From: Ectobius pallidus | Taxonomy: Eukaryota > Arthropoda > Insecta > Blattodea > Ectobiidae | Assembly (NCBI GenBank): GCA_964059195.1 | Contig: CAXKWD010000001.1 | Coordinates: forward strand, 159,390,532-159,454,531 | Direction of reading: 5' to 3' | Length of the DNA: 64,000 bases | Shown: positions 13,372-26,597 of the stretch, piece after piece | Numbering within the stretch: the stretch's first letter is position 1 | Layout: the number at the start of each line of letters is the position of its first letter | The notes under the pieces: model-generated | What the model was told of the DNA's origin: nothing | The model's input: the letters and a program-made list of their open reading frames with translations, nothing else | The model's database searches: none | Made by a program: the position numbers and the translations under genes

Positions 13372-15007
13372 ATGGCAGCTCATGGTAGAGCAGCGGAGGT
13401 GATAACAGCTCATCCTACAGCAGCGGAGGAGATTGCAGCTCCTGATAGAGCAGCGGAGGAGATAGCAGGTCATAATAGAGAAGCGGAGGAGATAGCAGTT
13501 CATGATAGAGCAGCGGAGGAGATAGCAGCTCATGGTAGAGCAGCGGAAGTATCAGTTCGTGATAGAGCAGCGGTGGAGGTAGCAGCTTATGATACAGCAG
13601 CGGAGGATGTAGCAGCTCATGATAAAGCAGCGGAGGATTTAGCATCTCAGAGCAGCGGAGGAGGTAGCAGCTCATGATAGATCAACGGAATAGATTCAGC
13701 TCATGATAGAGCAGCGGAAGAGATAGCAGCTCATGATATAGCAGCGGAAGAGATAGCAGCTCATGAAAGAGCAGCGGAGGTGATAACAGCTCATTTTACA
13801 GCAGCGGAGGTGATAACAGCTCATTTTACAGCAGCGGAGGAGATTGCAGCTCATGATAGAGCAGCGGAGGAGATAGCAGCTCATGATAGAGCAGCGGAAG
13901 TGATAGCAGCTCATGAAACAGCAGCGGAGGTGATAACAGCTCATTTTACAGCAGCGGAGGGTTAACAGCTCATTTTACAGCAGCGGAGGAGATTGCAGCT
14001 CATGATAGAGCAGCGGAGGAGATAGCTCATGATAGAGCAGCGGAAGAGATAGCAGCTCATAAAACAGCAGCGGAGGTGATAACAGCTCATTTTACAGCAG
14101 CGGAGGTGATAACAGCTCATTTTACAGCAGCGGAGGTGATAACAGCTCATTTTACAGCAGTGGAGGAGATAGCAGCTCATGATAGAGCAGCGGAGGAGAT
14201 AGCAGCTCATAATAGAGCAGCGGAGGAGATAGCAGCTCATGATAGAGCAGCGGAGGAGATAGCAGCTCATGGTAGAGCAGCGGAGGATTTAGCATCTCAG
14301 AGCAGCGGATGAGGTAGCAGCTCATGATAGACCAGCGGAGGAGATGCAGCTCATGATAGAGCAGCGGAAGAGATAGCAGCTCATGATAGAGCAGCGGAGG
14401 TGGTAACAGCTCATTTTACAGCAGCGGAGGAGATAGCAGCTCATAATAGAGCAACGGAGGAGATAGCTGCTCATGGTAGAGCAGCGGAGGTGATAACAGC
14501 TCATCCTACAGCAGCGGAGGAGATAGCAGCTCATGATAGAGCAGCGGAAGAGATAGCAGCTCATGAAACAACAGCGGAGGTGATAACAGCTCATTTTACA
14601 GCAGCGGAGGTGATAACAGCTCATTTTACAGCAGTGGAGGAGATAGCAGCTCATGATAGAGCAGCGGAGGAGATAGCAGCTCATAATAGAGCAGCGGAGG
14701 AGATAGCAGCTCATAATAGAGCAGCGGAGGAGATAGCAGCTCATGGTAGAGCAGCGGAGGTGATAACAGCTCATCCTACAGCAGCGGAGGAGATAGCATC
14801 TCATGATAGAGCAGCTGAGGTAGCAGCTCATAATAGAGTAGCGGAGGAGATAGCAGCTCATGGTAGAGCAGCGGAAGAGATAGTAACTCATGGTAGAGCA
14901 GCGGAGAAGGTAGTAGCCCATGATATAGCAGCGGGGAAAATAGCAGCGGAGTAGATAGCAGCTCATGATAGAGCAGCGAAAGTGAAACCAGCTCAGGATA
15001 GAGCAGG
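13372..15007 (+). repeat. Irregular 3' end of the minisatellite
   Basis: After 13371 the order of variant units departs from the 1770-base period. Units are still 30 bases, with local shortening (for example near 14020 and 14815). The array ends at about 15007, where a degenerate unit runs into unique AT-rich sequence. Confidence 0.75.
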
Positions 15008-16009
15008 ATGGAGTGGTTATAAGAATTTAATAAAAATTATATTGACACAAATCTTCAGATTTCATATACGGTGCCAAGAACTAAGCCTCTTAACCAAACA
15101 GTTTGCAAATTTTTGTAGAGTTTCTATCAACATTGTACACCTTAAAATAAAGAAGTAGGTTGATGAATGTGGAAGTTCTTTTATTTTAGTGTAATGAATT
15201 AGCTTCGTTGTTAAACAGATTTGTAGTTGACACCTAAATTACTTCAAGAGTCAAAATTTTCAACCATAATATTATATTAATTTTTTATCGTTTGTAAGAT
15301 GCTCTGCCTTTGCAATCCACTTCCAGAACAGAATAATTGATCAAAATGTCGGATAGAATAACTCTGTAAAAGTATATAATGCTGATCAGCAATCCTAGGA
15401 ATGTTTGTAGGCTAAAAAAACAAATATGTATTTACATAGAAATCCTTGAACTGCTGAACAGCGTTTACAGCAATGTCGTATCAATATTAAATCATTCTGC
15501 CAGTTTTGATTTCTATCTATATCCTAGAATAGTAATATTCATGGAATAATTTCGTATTACTATATACGCAAACTTATTGGAGTAATTATAACAAGGTACA
15601 GAACAGTGCTATCAGAACATAAATTCATTAGCTCAGTCTTTAGTTAACCTCTGAGTATAACCTAGAATGTATAGTTATTTGACTGTCATCTTAGCATCTT
15701 CGCCATTTTAATATTCCCTCTCTACATTCCGAGTATTCAGACTTTAAGTCACCCCTTTTATTGCTACTAATTTGTATACGGTTCGTGGCCTACTGTGCCC
15801 TATGGAACATTACGTAAGAGGCAGTTATAAATAAACTTACAAAGTATAAAATAGTGGTGTTAAACGGGCATGCACTACCATGTGTGATCAGAATAATGTT
15901 ATTAATTAAGATGCATTTACAACGCTAGTTAGGTGATGTAATGCTTTGGATTGAAAATTAATAGACTCGGCACTCGACATCCCGGCAGTTCGGATTACTC
16001 GGCAACCAA
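15008..16009. other. AT-rich sequence, nothing recognised
   Basis: I see no coding frame, tRNA-like sequence or terminal repeats here. Confidence 0.5.
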
Positions 16010-16640
16010 GATGGGAAAAATAAAATCAAGTAAACTGATGTAAGCATGTGCCAGAATGGTTTTCTTTAATCAGTGATGATTGCAATTATAATATGCATAA
16101 AATAAGTTATTTTTGTAATCGATTTCCGAATTAACCTCCACACCGTTTCATTAAGCAGGGCTTACGGAAAAACAAAGGTCTGAAAAATGATAAGCATTCG
16201 TGAAGGAATGTATGGAGAGTGTTATTTGTCAAACTTACCTGTATTGCAACTTCCAAAGCCGTATATGAACACTGTAAAACAATATGCTGCCATGAGAACT
16301 GATTTGCATTTGATAAATTCTTTCTAATATATTACCATAAAACAGGCACTAAATTGGGCACTACTCCGGTACAGGTTAACCTCTATGGTCCCATGTCAAT
16401 AGGCTTCTTCCCATGGACGTTTTAAATGCGTATACCAAGTTTCATGAAAAACCGATAAAGCGTATTTGAGTTATTGCGCGTGCAGACACACGGACGTCAG
16501 ACAGACAGACAAACAAACAGAGGGACAGACATTTTCCCGATCTGGAGGTTAACTCGGAAATCGATTACAACAATGATCACTGAATAAATAAATGCATTCT
16601 GGCACTTGGTTACATCAGTTTGCCTGATTTTATTATAGTA
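16010..16640 (-). repeat. Composite retroposon repeat, copy 2, inverted arrangement
   Basis: From 16500 down to about 16010 this matches, on the minus strand, the repeat at 31270-31940: the CAGACGGACG-like run, the 'TTTCATGAAACTTGG'-type segment, and the tail with AACTCGGAAATCGATT. From about 16535 to 16640 the tail recurs in the plus orientation, so two copies meet head-to-tail in opposite directions. No tRNA-like head is retained in this copy. Confidence 0.65.
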
Positions 16641-18642
16641 GTTATTGTAGTTATTGTTTGCATGCTGTAAGAGTTGGATATGCAAATATATATGAATTCA
16701 TGAATATATTATTTTTATTTATTATTTTATTTATTATAATAAATTAATGAGTTTAATGTAATACATTAAATAATATAAAAAATTATATAAATAATCAAAT
16801 AATAAATATAAGTTAATAAATAATATTATAATATATATAAATATAATAAATAATATATTATATTTAGCCTATATATATATATATATTTAGCCTATATATA
16901 TATTTTAGGAATATATATATTTGGAAAATCATTGTTTTTTGTTAAAGATAACATTTTTTTTGCATGTTTTAATCAGTAGATATGAAAACCTACGCTTAGG
17001 TGATGTCCGCATTTAAGCACCTATTACTGTTGATAATAAGTGACCAACATTTATGTTTGCTGCAAGACGTACAGCTATTATTGATTAATTGCTAAAAGGG
17101 GCGTTGCATTCAGTACTATTTAAAAATGGTGTGACGATTCAATGCTATACGTTTGAAGATAAACAGAGCGAATAATAAATAGATAACGAATACATAGAAA
17201 ACTATATATGTTAGGAACATAGTGATAACAGATAACGACATTGTGCCTATAGACGAGACTTCATTTATGTATGATTTATAAAATGTTAATAGCAACAAAT
17301 ATGCTCTTAGGAATGTCACATTAACAACAGACAAAACATTAAATGATTTTTTTTATGCAGAACCCATCATGAACCTGTATGGAAAATTATAATAACATAT
17401 TTATTGAATGCATTATTAATGTTTTTGTAAGAATAGACTCATAATAAAATTTTCTATTTCATGGTTGTACATTAATGTATAAGGTTATATGTATAACATT
17501 ACTGACACGTAATTAACATATGTAAACCGATATATTGTGTGTAAACATATTTTGCCGCATAATAGAGATAATGGTTAGCCTACAGTTCGTGCATGTAGCA
17601 TGACCTGACCTCTATAGTGTTGATTTCATATACCACCGAGGATAGACAAAGCGAAACACGATCTAATGCAGTTGTTAATAGTTGGTCCCATGCTAACGGG
17701 CTATTGCATTTGTAGCACTTTTCTTTGGAATATTGCATTCTCTACCCTCATAATAGATACAGGAAGTAGAGAAATTAGAACCTATAATCGACCGTGAAAT
17801 CCGATGTCTAGTATTCACTACAGTTATGGAGTTTGAAAACCCAGGAGCTAAAAATAGCATTTTCGGATAACGGGTCAATGCCATTTCGAATAAGCCTAGC
17901 ATATTTAATTAAATGTAATCTATCACAATGAAACTTTATTATGCAAGATAGTCATCTTCAATTGATTTGACCAGAAACATAATGGATACTTTTATCTCAT
18001 TCTTTAAAAAGCTTATTTTTTTATTTTCCCCCCTCGAAAAGGCCCTAACGATGCTGTTTTATTTTTGTACAATTTTAATGATTACTTTCATTTGTAAATT
18101 TTTTTATGACTACTATCTGAAAGGTATTTACAAGCTATTTGTATTGGTACAGCACTCAATATACTAATTTTCGTTTCGTCACTGTGTCTTCATTGCGTAA
18201 GAAGAGGTAAGGAGAATTTTTGTAAATAGCAACTTACTTTAGGCCCATGCCGCAATGTGAGGAAACAAAATAGCAAGTTCCATGCCTATTTAGTGTAGCG
18301 TCATGACACTATCTTTTTTATTCAATGTAGTGTAATAGACTTTTTATGTGACGGTTTAAATGTGATCTATTACATATAATCCCAGTATCAAGGGATTTCC
18401 TATGCCAGCTGGGCATACTACAATCAATAGAGTTGCCTTGGAGATTGCATACTGGCTTCATAACCATGTAATGTAAATTCCATGCGGGATGAATAACACA
18501 TGAGAATAATAATCCTAACATCTCATAATAGTTCTTTACCCATACCCTCGAGAGCTATGATAATCGAACTTTCGTTTAATATTGAAACATATAATGTAAC
18601 TCAATCTAAACTTTTTCCTTTCGAAACAGTTTCCTAGACTTT
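16641..18642. other. AT-rich sequence with low-complexity TAATA-rich tract
   Basis: A strongly AT-biased tract (TAATATAAATAAT-like and TATATA runs) occupies 16700-16925. The remainder has no gene, RNA or terminal repeat that I can support. Confidence 0.5.
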
Positions 18643-18650
18643 GTAATCAC

Positions 18651-19059
18651 TAGGGGGAGGATTTCTATGACATGTCATATTTTTTCCCTTTGCATTATTT
18701 CAGGTTACCGATTAATTTAAACCCGATTCCAAGCATCTTGGTGAACGGTTTTTATTGTGCATATAACTGCATATTTAGGAAATTTTCAACTATTGTAGCA
18801 TATTTAGTATGAATATGCATATTTAGGTCATATTTTTGGCATATTTCTATGCATATTAAAGAAATTTTGAAGTTTCATATCATATTTTGTAAATTTTGCA
18901 TTATGATGATACTTTTTGAGAATTTACAGATATTTTAAATAATTAACATTATATTTTAATAAAATGAATTGTAATGAAACTTTAAAAAAAATATATCTGT
19001 TTTTAGGTCATAAATGCATGCATATAGCCTATTTTTTAGGACATAGAAACCGCCCCCTA
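18651..19059. mobile_element. Non-autonomous hAT-like element (MITE), 409 bp
   Basis: Terminal inverted repeats: the left end starts TAGGGGGAGGATTTCTATG, and the right end read inward starts TAGGGGGCGGTTTCTATG. An exact 8-base target-site duplication, GTAATCAC, lies at 18643-18650 and 19060-19067. TAGGG-type ends with an 8-bp duplication are the hAT superfamily signature. The interior is AT-rich with repeated GCATATTTAGG motifs and no open frame, so it depends on a transposase supplied elsewhere. Confidence 0.88.
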
Positions 19060-19067
19060 GTAATCAC

Positions 19068-20833
19068 ATTCATTCGTCTTAGTAAAATATTACGCAAATA
19101 TTTTAGTAATCGATAAAACCTAGTGTGTCAGAAATTTCTGCCTAACCCTTTTTAATTTTTATTATTTCAAACTGATATTAGGAATAAGAGTTTGTTCCTG
19201 TTTACTATACAGGCTGTTGAACTGGTTACTGTTCTGGATTGTACTTGCTGCATTATTCAGCGTTACAGTTGTAGTACATGGGACTAAACAAAAGAGCGCA
19301 GTTTGTAGATTGTTAAGCCGCTACTTTGCTCTAATCCCACCAGGTGGTACCTTTGTTTCATTTCATAGTCTAGCGATTTCACCTCTCAGCTCCCAATAAC
19401 CCCTCTCTCGTTTTCTAGCTCTCATACCCTCGTTCTCTCTCTCACTCTCCAATTCAATTTGTATGGATATCTGTGTGTTAACGTTTCATCCTTGTACATT
19501 TTAAAATACTCATTCGGTATGTTTGTTTATTTTTCTTTCACAGATCTATAATCTTAAAACAAACTTACAAAATAGTGAAGTTACTTTTTATGACCAGCAT
19601 ATTAATTTCAGAATATGTTGATAAATTTCATATTTTTTCTACAAGGGATATCATAATGTTGTAAAATGTGTATTATGTAAAAATTCAACCTATTCCCTCG
19701 TATTTTTGTTTTATAAAATTTTTGTTTGTTATAACATCCGCTTAATAGTCTTGTACGAGTATATCTCTAAAACATGCCGTCAATTTGTTAAAACAGCATT
19801 GAAAGAACCATAATGAACTTAAAATCGTAAAAACTTTAATGTATTGTAGGACCAATATTCTGTAGAACGATATATTTCGGCTTTTATTCCCATTTCCTCA
19901 TAGATTTATTACTCTTGTGGATTCATTCCAACTGATTAAATCCAATCACCTATTAAGCGGATGGTATAACAAACACATTTTATAAAACCAAAATGCGAGG
20001 GAATAGGTGGAATTGTTATACAATACACGTTATACACAACCCAGTTTTCATTATTATTTATTATCTTAATTCATTACATTACTTAATTAATGCTTAATAA
20101 ATTTTTAACATTCTCATTCATACATAAAATTTTTATGAAACCCTGCACATTCGAAGTAGAAGATTCTGCCACTGTCGGCATGGCGGAGATTTTACTCTCA
20201 GATGAAAAATTTTTAAATTGTAGGTCTGTAGAAGATAATTACGTAATTTATCTCGAGCCGGAAATCGAACTATATTCTCTTCTATTAATTTTCAGATTAT
20301 CTGTCAGTAATCTAATTAAGAAATTATCCTAGTCAGTTCACAATGTCTTTCTGACCGTGAGTTCATAATATAGATATTAAAATATTAGTCGTTCGCTTAA
20401 ATAACCCTATTCCAAAGCTACCTGCATTTAATGATTGATCTATTTTGGGTGGGTTAGGGGGTTATTACGTTCATCTTAAATGTTTCCAGGGAGGCCAAAG
20501 TACTAGTCTGAATGATTTATTGTAAATCTTCGCAACGTTTGTAGAAGTTCCTTCGGACCATTAACCATCACTGTCACCAATGCCACCAACATAATCGTCA
20601 TCACCATCATCGGCTTTATGAAGTATTAAGGGCTGATTCTGACTTCCTGCAGAGTTATTTGTCTTGTCTCATCATCTAAAAAGTCTAACTTGCATAACTC
20701 AGATCCAGAAAGTATTATATTGTATTAAAACTCTTTTATGTGGTCTCGTATTTCGCCTACCCTCTACTTGTTGTTTCAATTTATTTTCTGTATTTTTCCT
20801 GAAATATACCGGATGTGTAGCAAACATGTCTAA
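19068..20833. other. AT-rich sequence, nothing recognised
   Basis: No supported gene. A short CAT/CAC-rich stretch (about 20560-20620) is low complexity. Confidence 0.45.
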
Positions 20834-21036
20834 GTTCGCAGTACCCCTAATTTCGCAGCATCTTATTTTATTTATTGCGAAATCGGGAACAGTAGTGGGA
20901 ATATGCCTAGTTCATCATACTGATCAGAGAGGGAAGCTTCTTCTCTATCTTTTAGACTTTTTCCCATTTTTCTTTTAATGTTTCCGATTTCGCAATAAAA
21001 GATAATAAGATGATGCGAAGTTAGAGGTACTGCGAA
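20834..21036. mobile_element. Small foldback MITE, 203 bp
   Basis: Two arms of about 57 bases (20834-20891 and 20980-21036) are imperfect reverse complements. Both contain TTCGCAGTACC, a TCTTATT stretch and ATTGCGAAATCGG, and they leave about 88 bases between them. The transcript would form a long hairpin. I could not define a target-site duplication, so the superfamily is unassigned. Confidence 0.75.
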
Positions 21037-24000
21037 ATGAAGCTCGTTTGCCCAACATTTAGTAGTCGCATTATACCTCAGCATGTATTTAATATGTCGT
21101 CAAAATAAAAACATTAATAAAGTAGAGCTAACAAATTATGTAGCTGTATGAACATTTATTTTCTTACTTGGTGCTTGAATAGTTTTAATAAAATATGTAA
21201 ATATATTAAGTAAAATTCAAATATTTCCGATAAACATTAGCCTTGAAACAAAAACAAAAATCAGAAGAAAGCTATTTAGTGTTTTAGATTACTTGAAAAT
21301 TATGTTTTCTGGTTACACTCCACATAGGCCTACTTGTCGAGTAATATGCGTAAGCTACTTATACGCTGGTGTAAGCTGTAAATTAATAATTACATAAATT
21401 GTTTTTACCACTTTAGTCATCTAACGTACTATACCTGCACATTACTTAGAACATATAATAGAGTTTTTCTTAACTTTATTGAATAAACCTCGAAAACTCG
21501 TATATCACTTATGAACCAGTTAAGATATACTATTCGTAGAAGGGGAAATAAAAACTACCTTTCAGTAGCGTACTTTAAAATGAGAGGTTTCGCTTACTCT
21601 TTTGAAATAAGCATATTCCTTACTTATTGGATGATTTTCAAATTCTTTGTCAAATAAAATAATTGTAGATTCATAACAAGGAGTCGCTTGACACAAGAAT
21701 ATAAAATTGCCACAAATTGAGAACAGAGGTTTTTGTACTTTCGGTATCGAATGAATAAACAACAAAGGAACTTCCAAGTCCGATGTTAAGTTGCTGTTAT
21801 GCATTTAAGTTGTACTGGAGATTTATTTGATTTTGATTAATATGTAGGATATTTCCTCTTTTTATTTCACAAAATTAAACTGAAAAAAACATTTGTATGA
21901 AACATATAAAAATTCATGCTAGAAATCCTAATGTTTTGCTGTATAATAAATGTATTGTAGACCTATGAATTCCTGGGGAATATTCTTTTGGTCTACAAAG
22001 CTTTTAAGACCTCGTTGTTCAGCTCATAGCGAGCTCATATTACCCTTGTGTGGGTGTATATATAGGCTACTTTTTTACTTATTCCGAAGGGACCATGCGG
22101 TTTGTGGTTTCCCGAACCGTCAGTTCTGATCCCGTGTTAATAGTGAACCCTGGGGAGCACTGTATCGACTGCTTCCACAGAAAGCCTTGCCATTAGAATT
22201 TTTCGTCAGGCTGGGGAACAACCTGCAAGTGGAAACACCAAAGATCATTGGATTATCTAGGTTACTACCTAACATGTTATTTTGTTAACACTAGTGATAA
22301 ACTACGGGTATTACCAAACATTAAGTAGACCTACAAGTTATAAACACAAGGCTCATTGCTTTTAATAAATATTTTTAATTTAATTACATGCAGATTCATA
22401 TGATAGTCTTTCACAATTTTATAAACATTCTTCTTTTGCTTTGAAATTTCATATTTTTGGTTAATAGCTATGGTTTCTTCAGAGCCATGATATTGAAACT
22501 TTTGTTTAACATTGAAACATGCAGGTCTAGGCATTTATTACAAAATTGATTTAAGCTCTAGCCACTTATTACAAATTTGATTTTAAGCTCAACCTAAACT
22601 ATGAAATAATTACTTTTACCGCATTTTCCAGCACCTTTATACTCTATTTCCCGTTTAAAGAAACCGTTGTATGTGAAACTGAAATCAAACGTTAAGGGTT
22701 AATCAGAAACGTTTGACCTCTCCTTGAGTTCAAAATGATCTTTTCCATAAACGAAAAACTGTATCAAAATATAACTTTATTTGGAAACTAGAATGGATTA
22801 TTTTGGTGGGAATGACACAATGCAAAGAGAGAAATAATTTTTAACATGAAGGTAGTATAATAATATAAATGTTAAAATTTGGTGTTCAAGTGGTTAACTA
22901 ACTTGATCTTGAACGTTCTGAGTGTTCGGCAGCCTTTACGTGCCATTGGTTCTATGGCTTGAAATACTCTAATTTTGATAAGAAAAGTGTTCTCCTCTTC
23001 AGCAAAGAAAAGGGGTAGAATGCTCTTATCGTACAAGCAATCAAAACACTTTATAGTTCTTTAATGTAAAGAACACAAAAACACGTGAAGTACCCAGGCA
23101 ATCGATTTACCACTTTTCTCTCAGGTTCTCCACCAAAGATAAAAGATGAAACTCTCTATTATTTTCTTTTCCTCTCAACAAGACATCAAGTGTGCTGAAT
23201 TTAATTTGTCCTCTGAAATTGTGGAAGCGATACCAACTAAATACAATATGCAGTTAAAAATAGCGAAATGTAATAGAAGGGTGATATCGAGATATTCCCA
23301 AGGGATTTTGTAGGTATAAATGTTATAGATAAACTCCATCAATCATTAATTTTAAACTATGGAGGCCTACTTTAACTGATAGATCTGATTTTGATGGGCC
23401 CGATATTGCTAGGCCGCAGCCATCTCAATAAAACCGGGCCAGATCAGAACACTTGAATGAGACTGCCATTCCAACTTCACCACTATTTTTCCTGTCTTCT
23501 GATTGGCTGCTTATCACCAACTCAGTTAAAGTATATAGGAACTCCATCAACCCCCGGGCTTCGCCCGCAATGCTCTGACCTCAGTTAGCTTATTTGGTCC
23601 TCCAGCTCACTTCTTCCCAGGAGATGGCTGCAGAGCTAATAGCAGCCGAAAGCTCGGACAATATAAACCTCTTCACCCTGTTGGAATCCGGAGAAACTAT
23701 CATATATAACCAACGACAGGAAAGCCTGAAGTCTCTTAATAAATATGTAATAATTATATTAACCTTTGTCAACGAAAAGCGTGTATACATATCTAATAAA
23801 TAATAAACCGAAAGAAATAATAGCCCAAAATAGAGATTATATGTATTTTATCGACCGAATCTGAACGCAAAGAAAATTAAGACAGATTTGGTATTATGTA
23901 GGTTCATACAAATTGCAACTTAATCGTAATTATATACCTAAATTATACGTTATATTGACCTTTTTGTATTTAACTGCCTTTTTATATTTTTTTTATTGAG

Positions 24001-24100
24001 TTCGGAAATATAAAGGGATAGCCTGACCATTGGTTGGTTGATACTATTATGCTGTAAGAAGGATTAATATTATATATATAGTTCCGTTCGATCCCTAAAA
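21037..24100. other. Non-coding sequence, possible old retroposon remnant near 23400-23800
   Basis: No gene is supported. At 23548-23600 the phrase CCCCCGGGCTTCGCCCGC marks a sequence style often seen at the ends of old insect retroposons. The overlapping short frames at 23590-23803 on both strands are not convincing genes. Confidence 0.35.
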
Positions 24101-24104
24101 ACTA

Positions 24105-24300
24105 CAGTTAGTTGTCCTGGGTAGCAAAGTGGTTTTCTGAATTCAAAGACTACGGGTTCGATTCCGGCCTGTGTGCATAAATATGAGAGGCCCACGTCTG
24201 TAGATTTGCAGGGATGTAAAAGAACTCCTGCGGGACAATATCCCGGAACAACTGTGACGGTCACAGACCTAACGGAAGTTGCAGTACACCCCATCGTTAA
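24105..24300 (+). repeat. tRNA-derived SINE, plus strand
   Basis: A-box-like sequence at 24119-24133 (GGGTAGCAAAGTGGT) and B-box at 24154-24167 (GGGTTCGATTCCGG) form a Pol III internal promoter. The body runs to about 24300 and includes TGCAGGGATGTAAAAGAAC and a GTGACGGTCACAGACCTAA-like segment. A diverged copy of the body lies at 52125-52270. Confidence 0.7.
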
Positions 24301-26416
24301 ATAATCACAACAATCTTTTTTAAACGTGAAAATTTCTTATTACTTATTAGAATGGTACGTATCTTTCAGCCACCTCAAAACTCTTTAATGCGTTTATGAG
24401 AGAATGTGGAAGCATATTTTGACCATTTATTTATTTTTTAATAAACTTCTCCGAACAAAATTAATAGAATTCGTTGTGACAGTAATTTGATTTATGGCCA
24501 TTCAGAATTCATATCATGAATAACTGCGTTTGTATATTGGTAATTAATATGGAAGTATGAAGTTCGTAGGGAGAGCTTCTGAATTCAGCCGTTGTCCCTG
24601 CGCTGAATTATAATGCACCATTCGTGTCACCACTCAGTTTTATGGGCGGGATCTTAAAAATGCCATTCTCGTCTTTAATAAGTACACAGTGGGGTATTTT
24701 TATGCAATTAAGGGTCTGCTTAGCTATTCAGAGAACGTGGTCGCATTTTATACCTCCCCATCATAAAGACATTGGTGTCTTGTTAACATGCCTTCTCATG
24801 ACGTATGCAGATTTACTACTCTCATTATTGCTTCAGCTTGGGACTTACTTAGGCCTAGGCAGATAATCAGCTGCCAAGGGTGGCCGCTTTCATAGGGAGG
24901 TATGTAGCCTAGGAAAGTTAAGCTAAAACATATATTTGCCTGTTTGTATTTCGTTTTTCTCTCTCTATCGTAAACATTATAAGAAGAAATAATTTATTAG
25001 GCCTATTACAATATCTTTTCACGCACGCCGCCTTCTGACGATATAATGAATTATCGTACTCACAAACAGAACATTCGTTTTTTCTTTCCTATGAAGGAAG
25101 AGCGATATAGTCATACAATGTTTACAGTTTATGCCACACTGAAGCTAAAATGCCAGTGAACTATATAATAATTCAGTGTCATCAGACAAATAAACCATCA
25201 TGGTCTGTTTATTTATTATGGTTATTTAACGACAGGTGTGTATTACTACATAGGCCTTCAACTGTCGCTTATGATGCGGTATTTTGTCCCACATGAGTTC
25301 TTTTACATGCCTGTAATTCTGCAGACATAGGACCGTCTCATTTACGTACATGTAAATACCATAAACCGGGGAACTTAGGCACAGAAAGTGAATACCTGAC
25401 TGCTGTACATTTAAAACCTTAGTTGCAAGAATTTAGTGTGAGTAAAGTATGAATATTTTCTTTCGTGGATATCAAGTGACGGTGGAAAAAACATTTTAAA
25501 AGATTACTGGCTACTAATATCGGAAATCTGTGAAAGTATTGCGAAAAAAGTTGTGAGAAATATTTTAAAATCCGCTAACTTATTCTTGATTCAATATGGA
25601 GAGAATTTACTGCCATACGGGAAAAGAAAATTTAAATAAATTAAAAAGTGTTTACTATCTAAACCTAGTTTTTCAAACAGTGGTATTTATAAAAAGAAGA
25701 ATCCATTATATCAGTAGTACGGAATTCGATGCCATCCACGTCTGCAGTGAAATAAGATGTCAATTTTTTTTCATAGTATTAGTACTTTTAATTCGAAGTA
25801 AGGGACGCAAATATATTCTCTACCTAGGGTCGCTAAAGAGCAAAATTCGCCCCTGCTTAAGCGATTTCTCTCCAATTCGACAAGACGTGTTGCTATTTGT
25901 CATGGTGAAATAAGGAATCTCAATTCATAATTCTCGATATGAACCTCATCAAAACCAAAGGCGTCAGACATCCATAACTTTTAGTTTCTGTTTCTGTTCC
26001 TGTAATATTCTCATGTAATGTCCAACAGAGACAATAATCTGTGGTTCATGAATGCTTATATATCTTTCTGTTCATTTATCGTGATACATACACAAAAAAA
26101 GAACAAATTGTTAATAAGATATTCTGATGAGGAAATTTGGGGCCTGATTTAAAATATATCCAGGAAAACAATAAAAAATGACTCTAATTTGTTTTAGGCC
26201 TGAAAGGAATCGAACAATTTTTGTTTTGACTTTTATTCAAAATACATTTTAAATTTTCGATTGTTTGGAATCATTCGATTGTTTATCAGCAATGTTATGA
26301 CCAGGTATCAAGATTTTTTTTACTGTTTATTATATCATTTCACGAAAGTGCATAATTATCTTAAATAATAAAATTATAATGCGTGTATTTATTTTGTTTT
26401 ATGTTACATTTATTGA
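24301..26416. other. AT-rich non-coding sequence
   Basis: No coding or RNA feature is supported. The 105-codon plus frame at 25596-25913 has no recognisable motif. Confidence 0.45.
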
Positions 26417-26597
26417 CTTACAACTAGAGTTCGGACCTTTAGGTTGCTAAATACAATTTTAGGTGCCTAAAATAGGCTCAATTTTTGGGAAATAGGCTTT
26501 ATTGTAAAATTATTTAATTCCACTTAAAGCAGCGAGTTTTCTTAAATATCTCATTTATAATACAGAATTATAAATATTATATTTATTTTTATAAATA

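Larger units (their letters stand above)
3611..15007 (+). repeat. Large minisatellite array, 30-base unit, about 380 copies
   Basis: The basic unit is 30 bases: GCAGCTCATGATAGAGCAGC followed by GGAGGAGATA. It repeats almost without interruption for 11.4 kb. The main variants change the few bases after CAGCTCAT (GATAGAG, AATAGAG, GGTAGAG, TTTTACA, CCTACA, GAAACA) and the 3' third (GAGGAGATA, GAGGTGATAA, GAAGAGATA). Read in one frame a unit gives the 10-residue pattern AAHDRAAEEI; read antisense it gives MSCYLLRCSI. Because 30 is divisible by three, frames stay open over many units on both strands. They are nevertheless broken by recurrent TAG/TGA codons and by insertions. Variants between units are mostly non-synonymous (D, N, G, F, P or E at one position), which argues against selection on a protein. 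It is best read as tandemly repeated, probably heterochromatic, DNA. Confidence 0.95.

Noticed and set aside
3581..14966. Dozens of 60-280 codon frames on both strands across the minisatellite
   Set aside because: They result from a 30-base unit that lacks stops in two frames. They are interrupted in every higher-order copy, and the variation is non-synonymous.
3611..15007. CRISPR-like array (regular 30-base repeats)
   Set aside because: There are no unique spacers, units abut directly, and the context is clearly eukaryotic.
24119..24190. Possible true tRNA gene
   Set aside because: A and B boxes are present but the acceptor stem does not close, and a SINE body follows directly.
26110..26140. 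Hammerhead-ribozyme-like CTGATGAGGAAA
   Set aside because: The core lacks stem II and partner strands by eye; a chance match.
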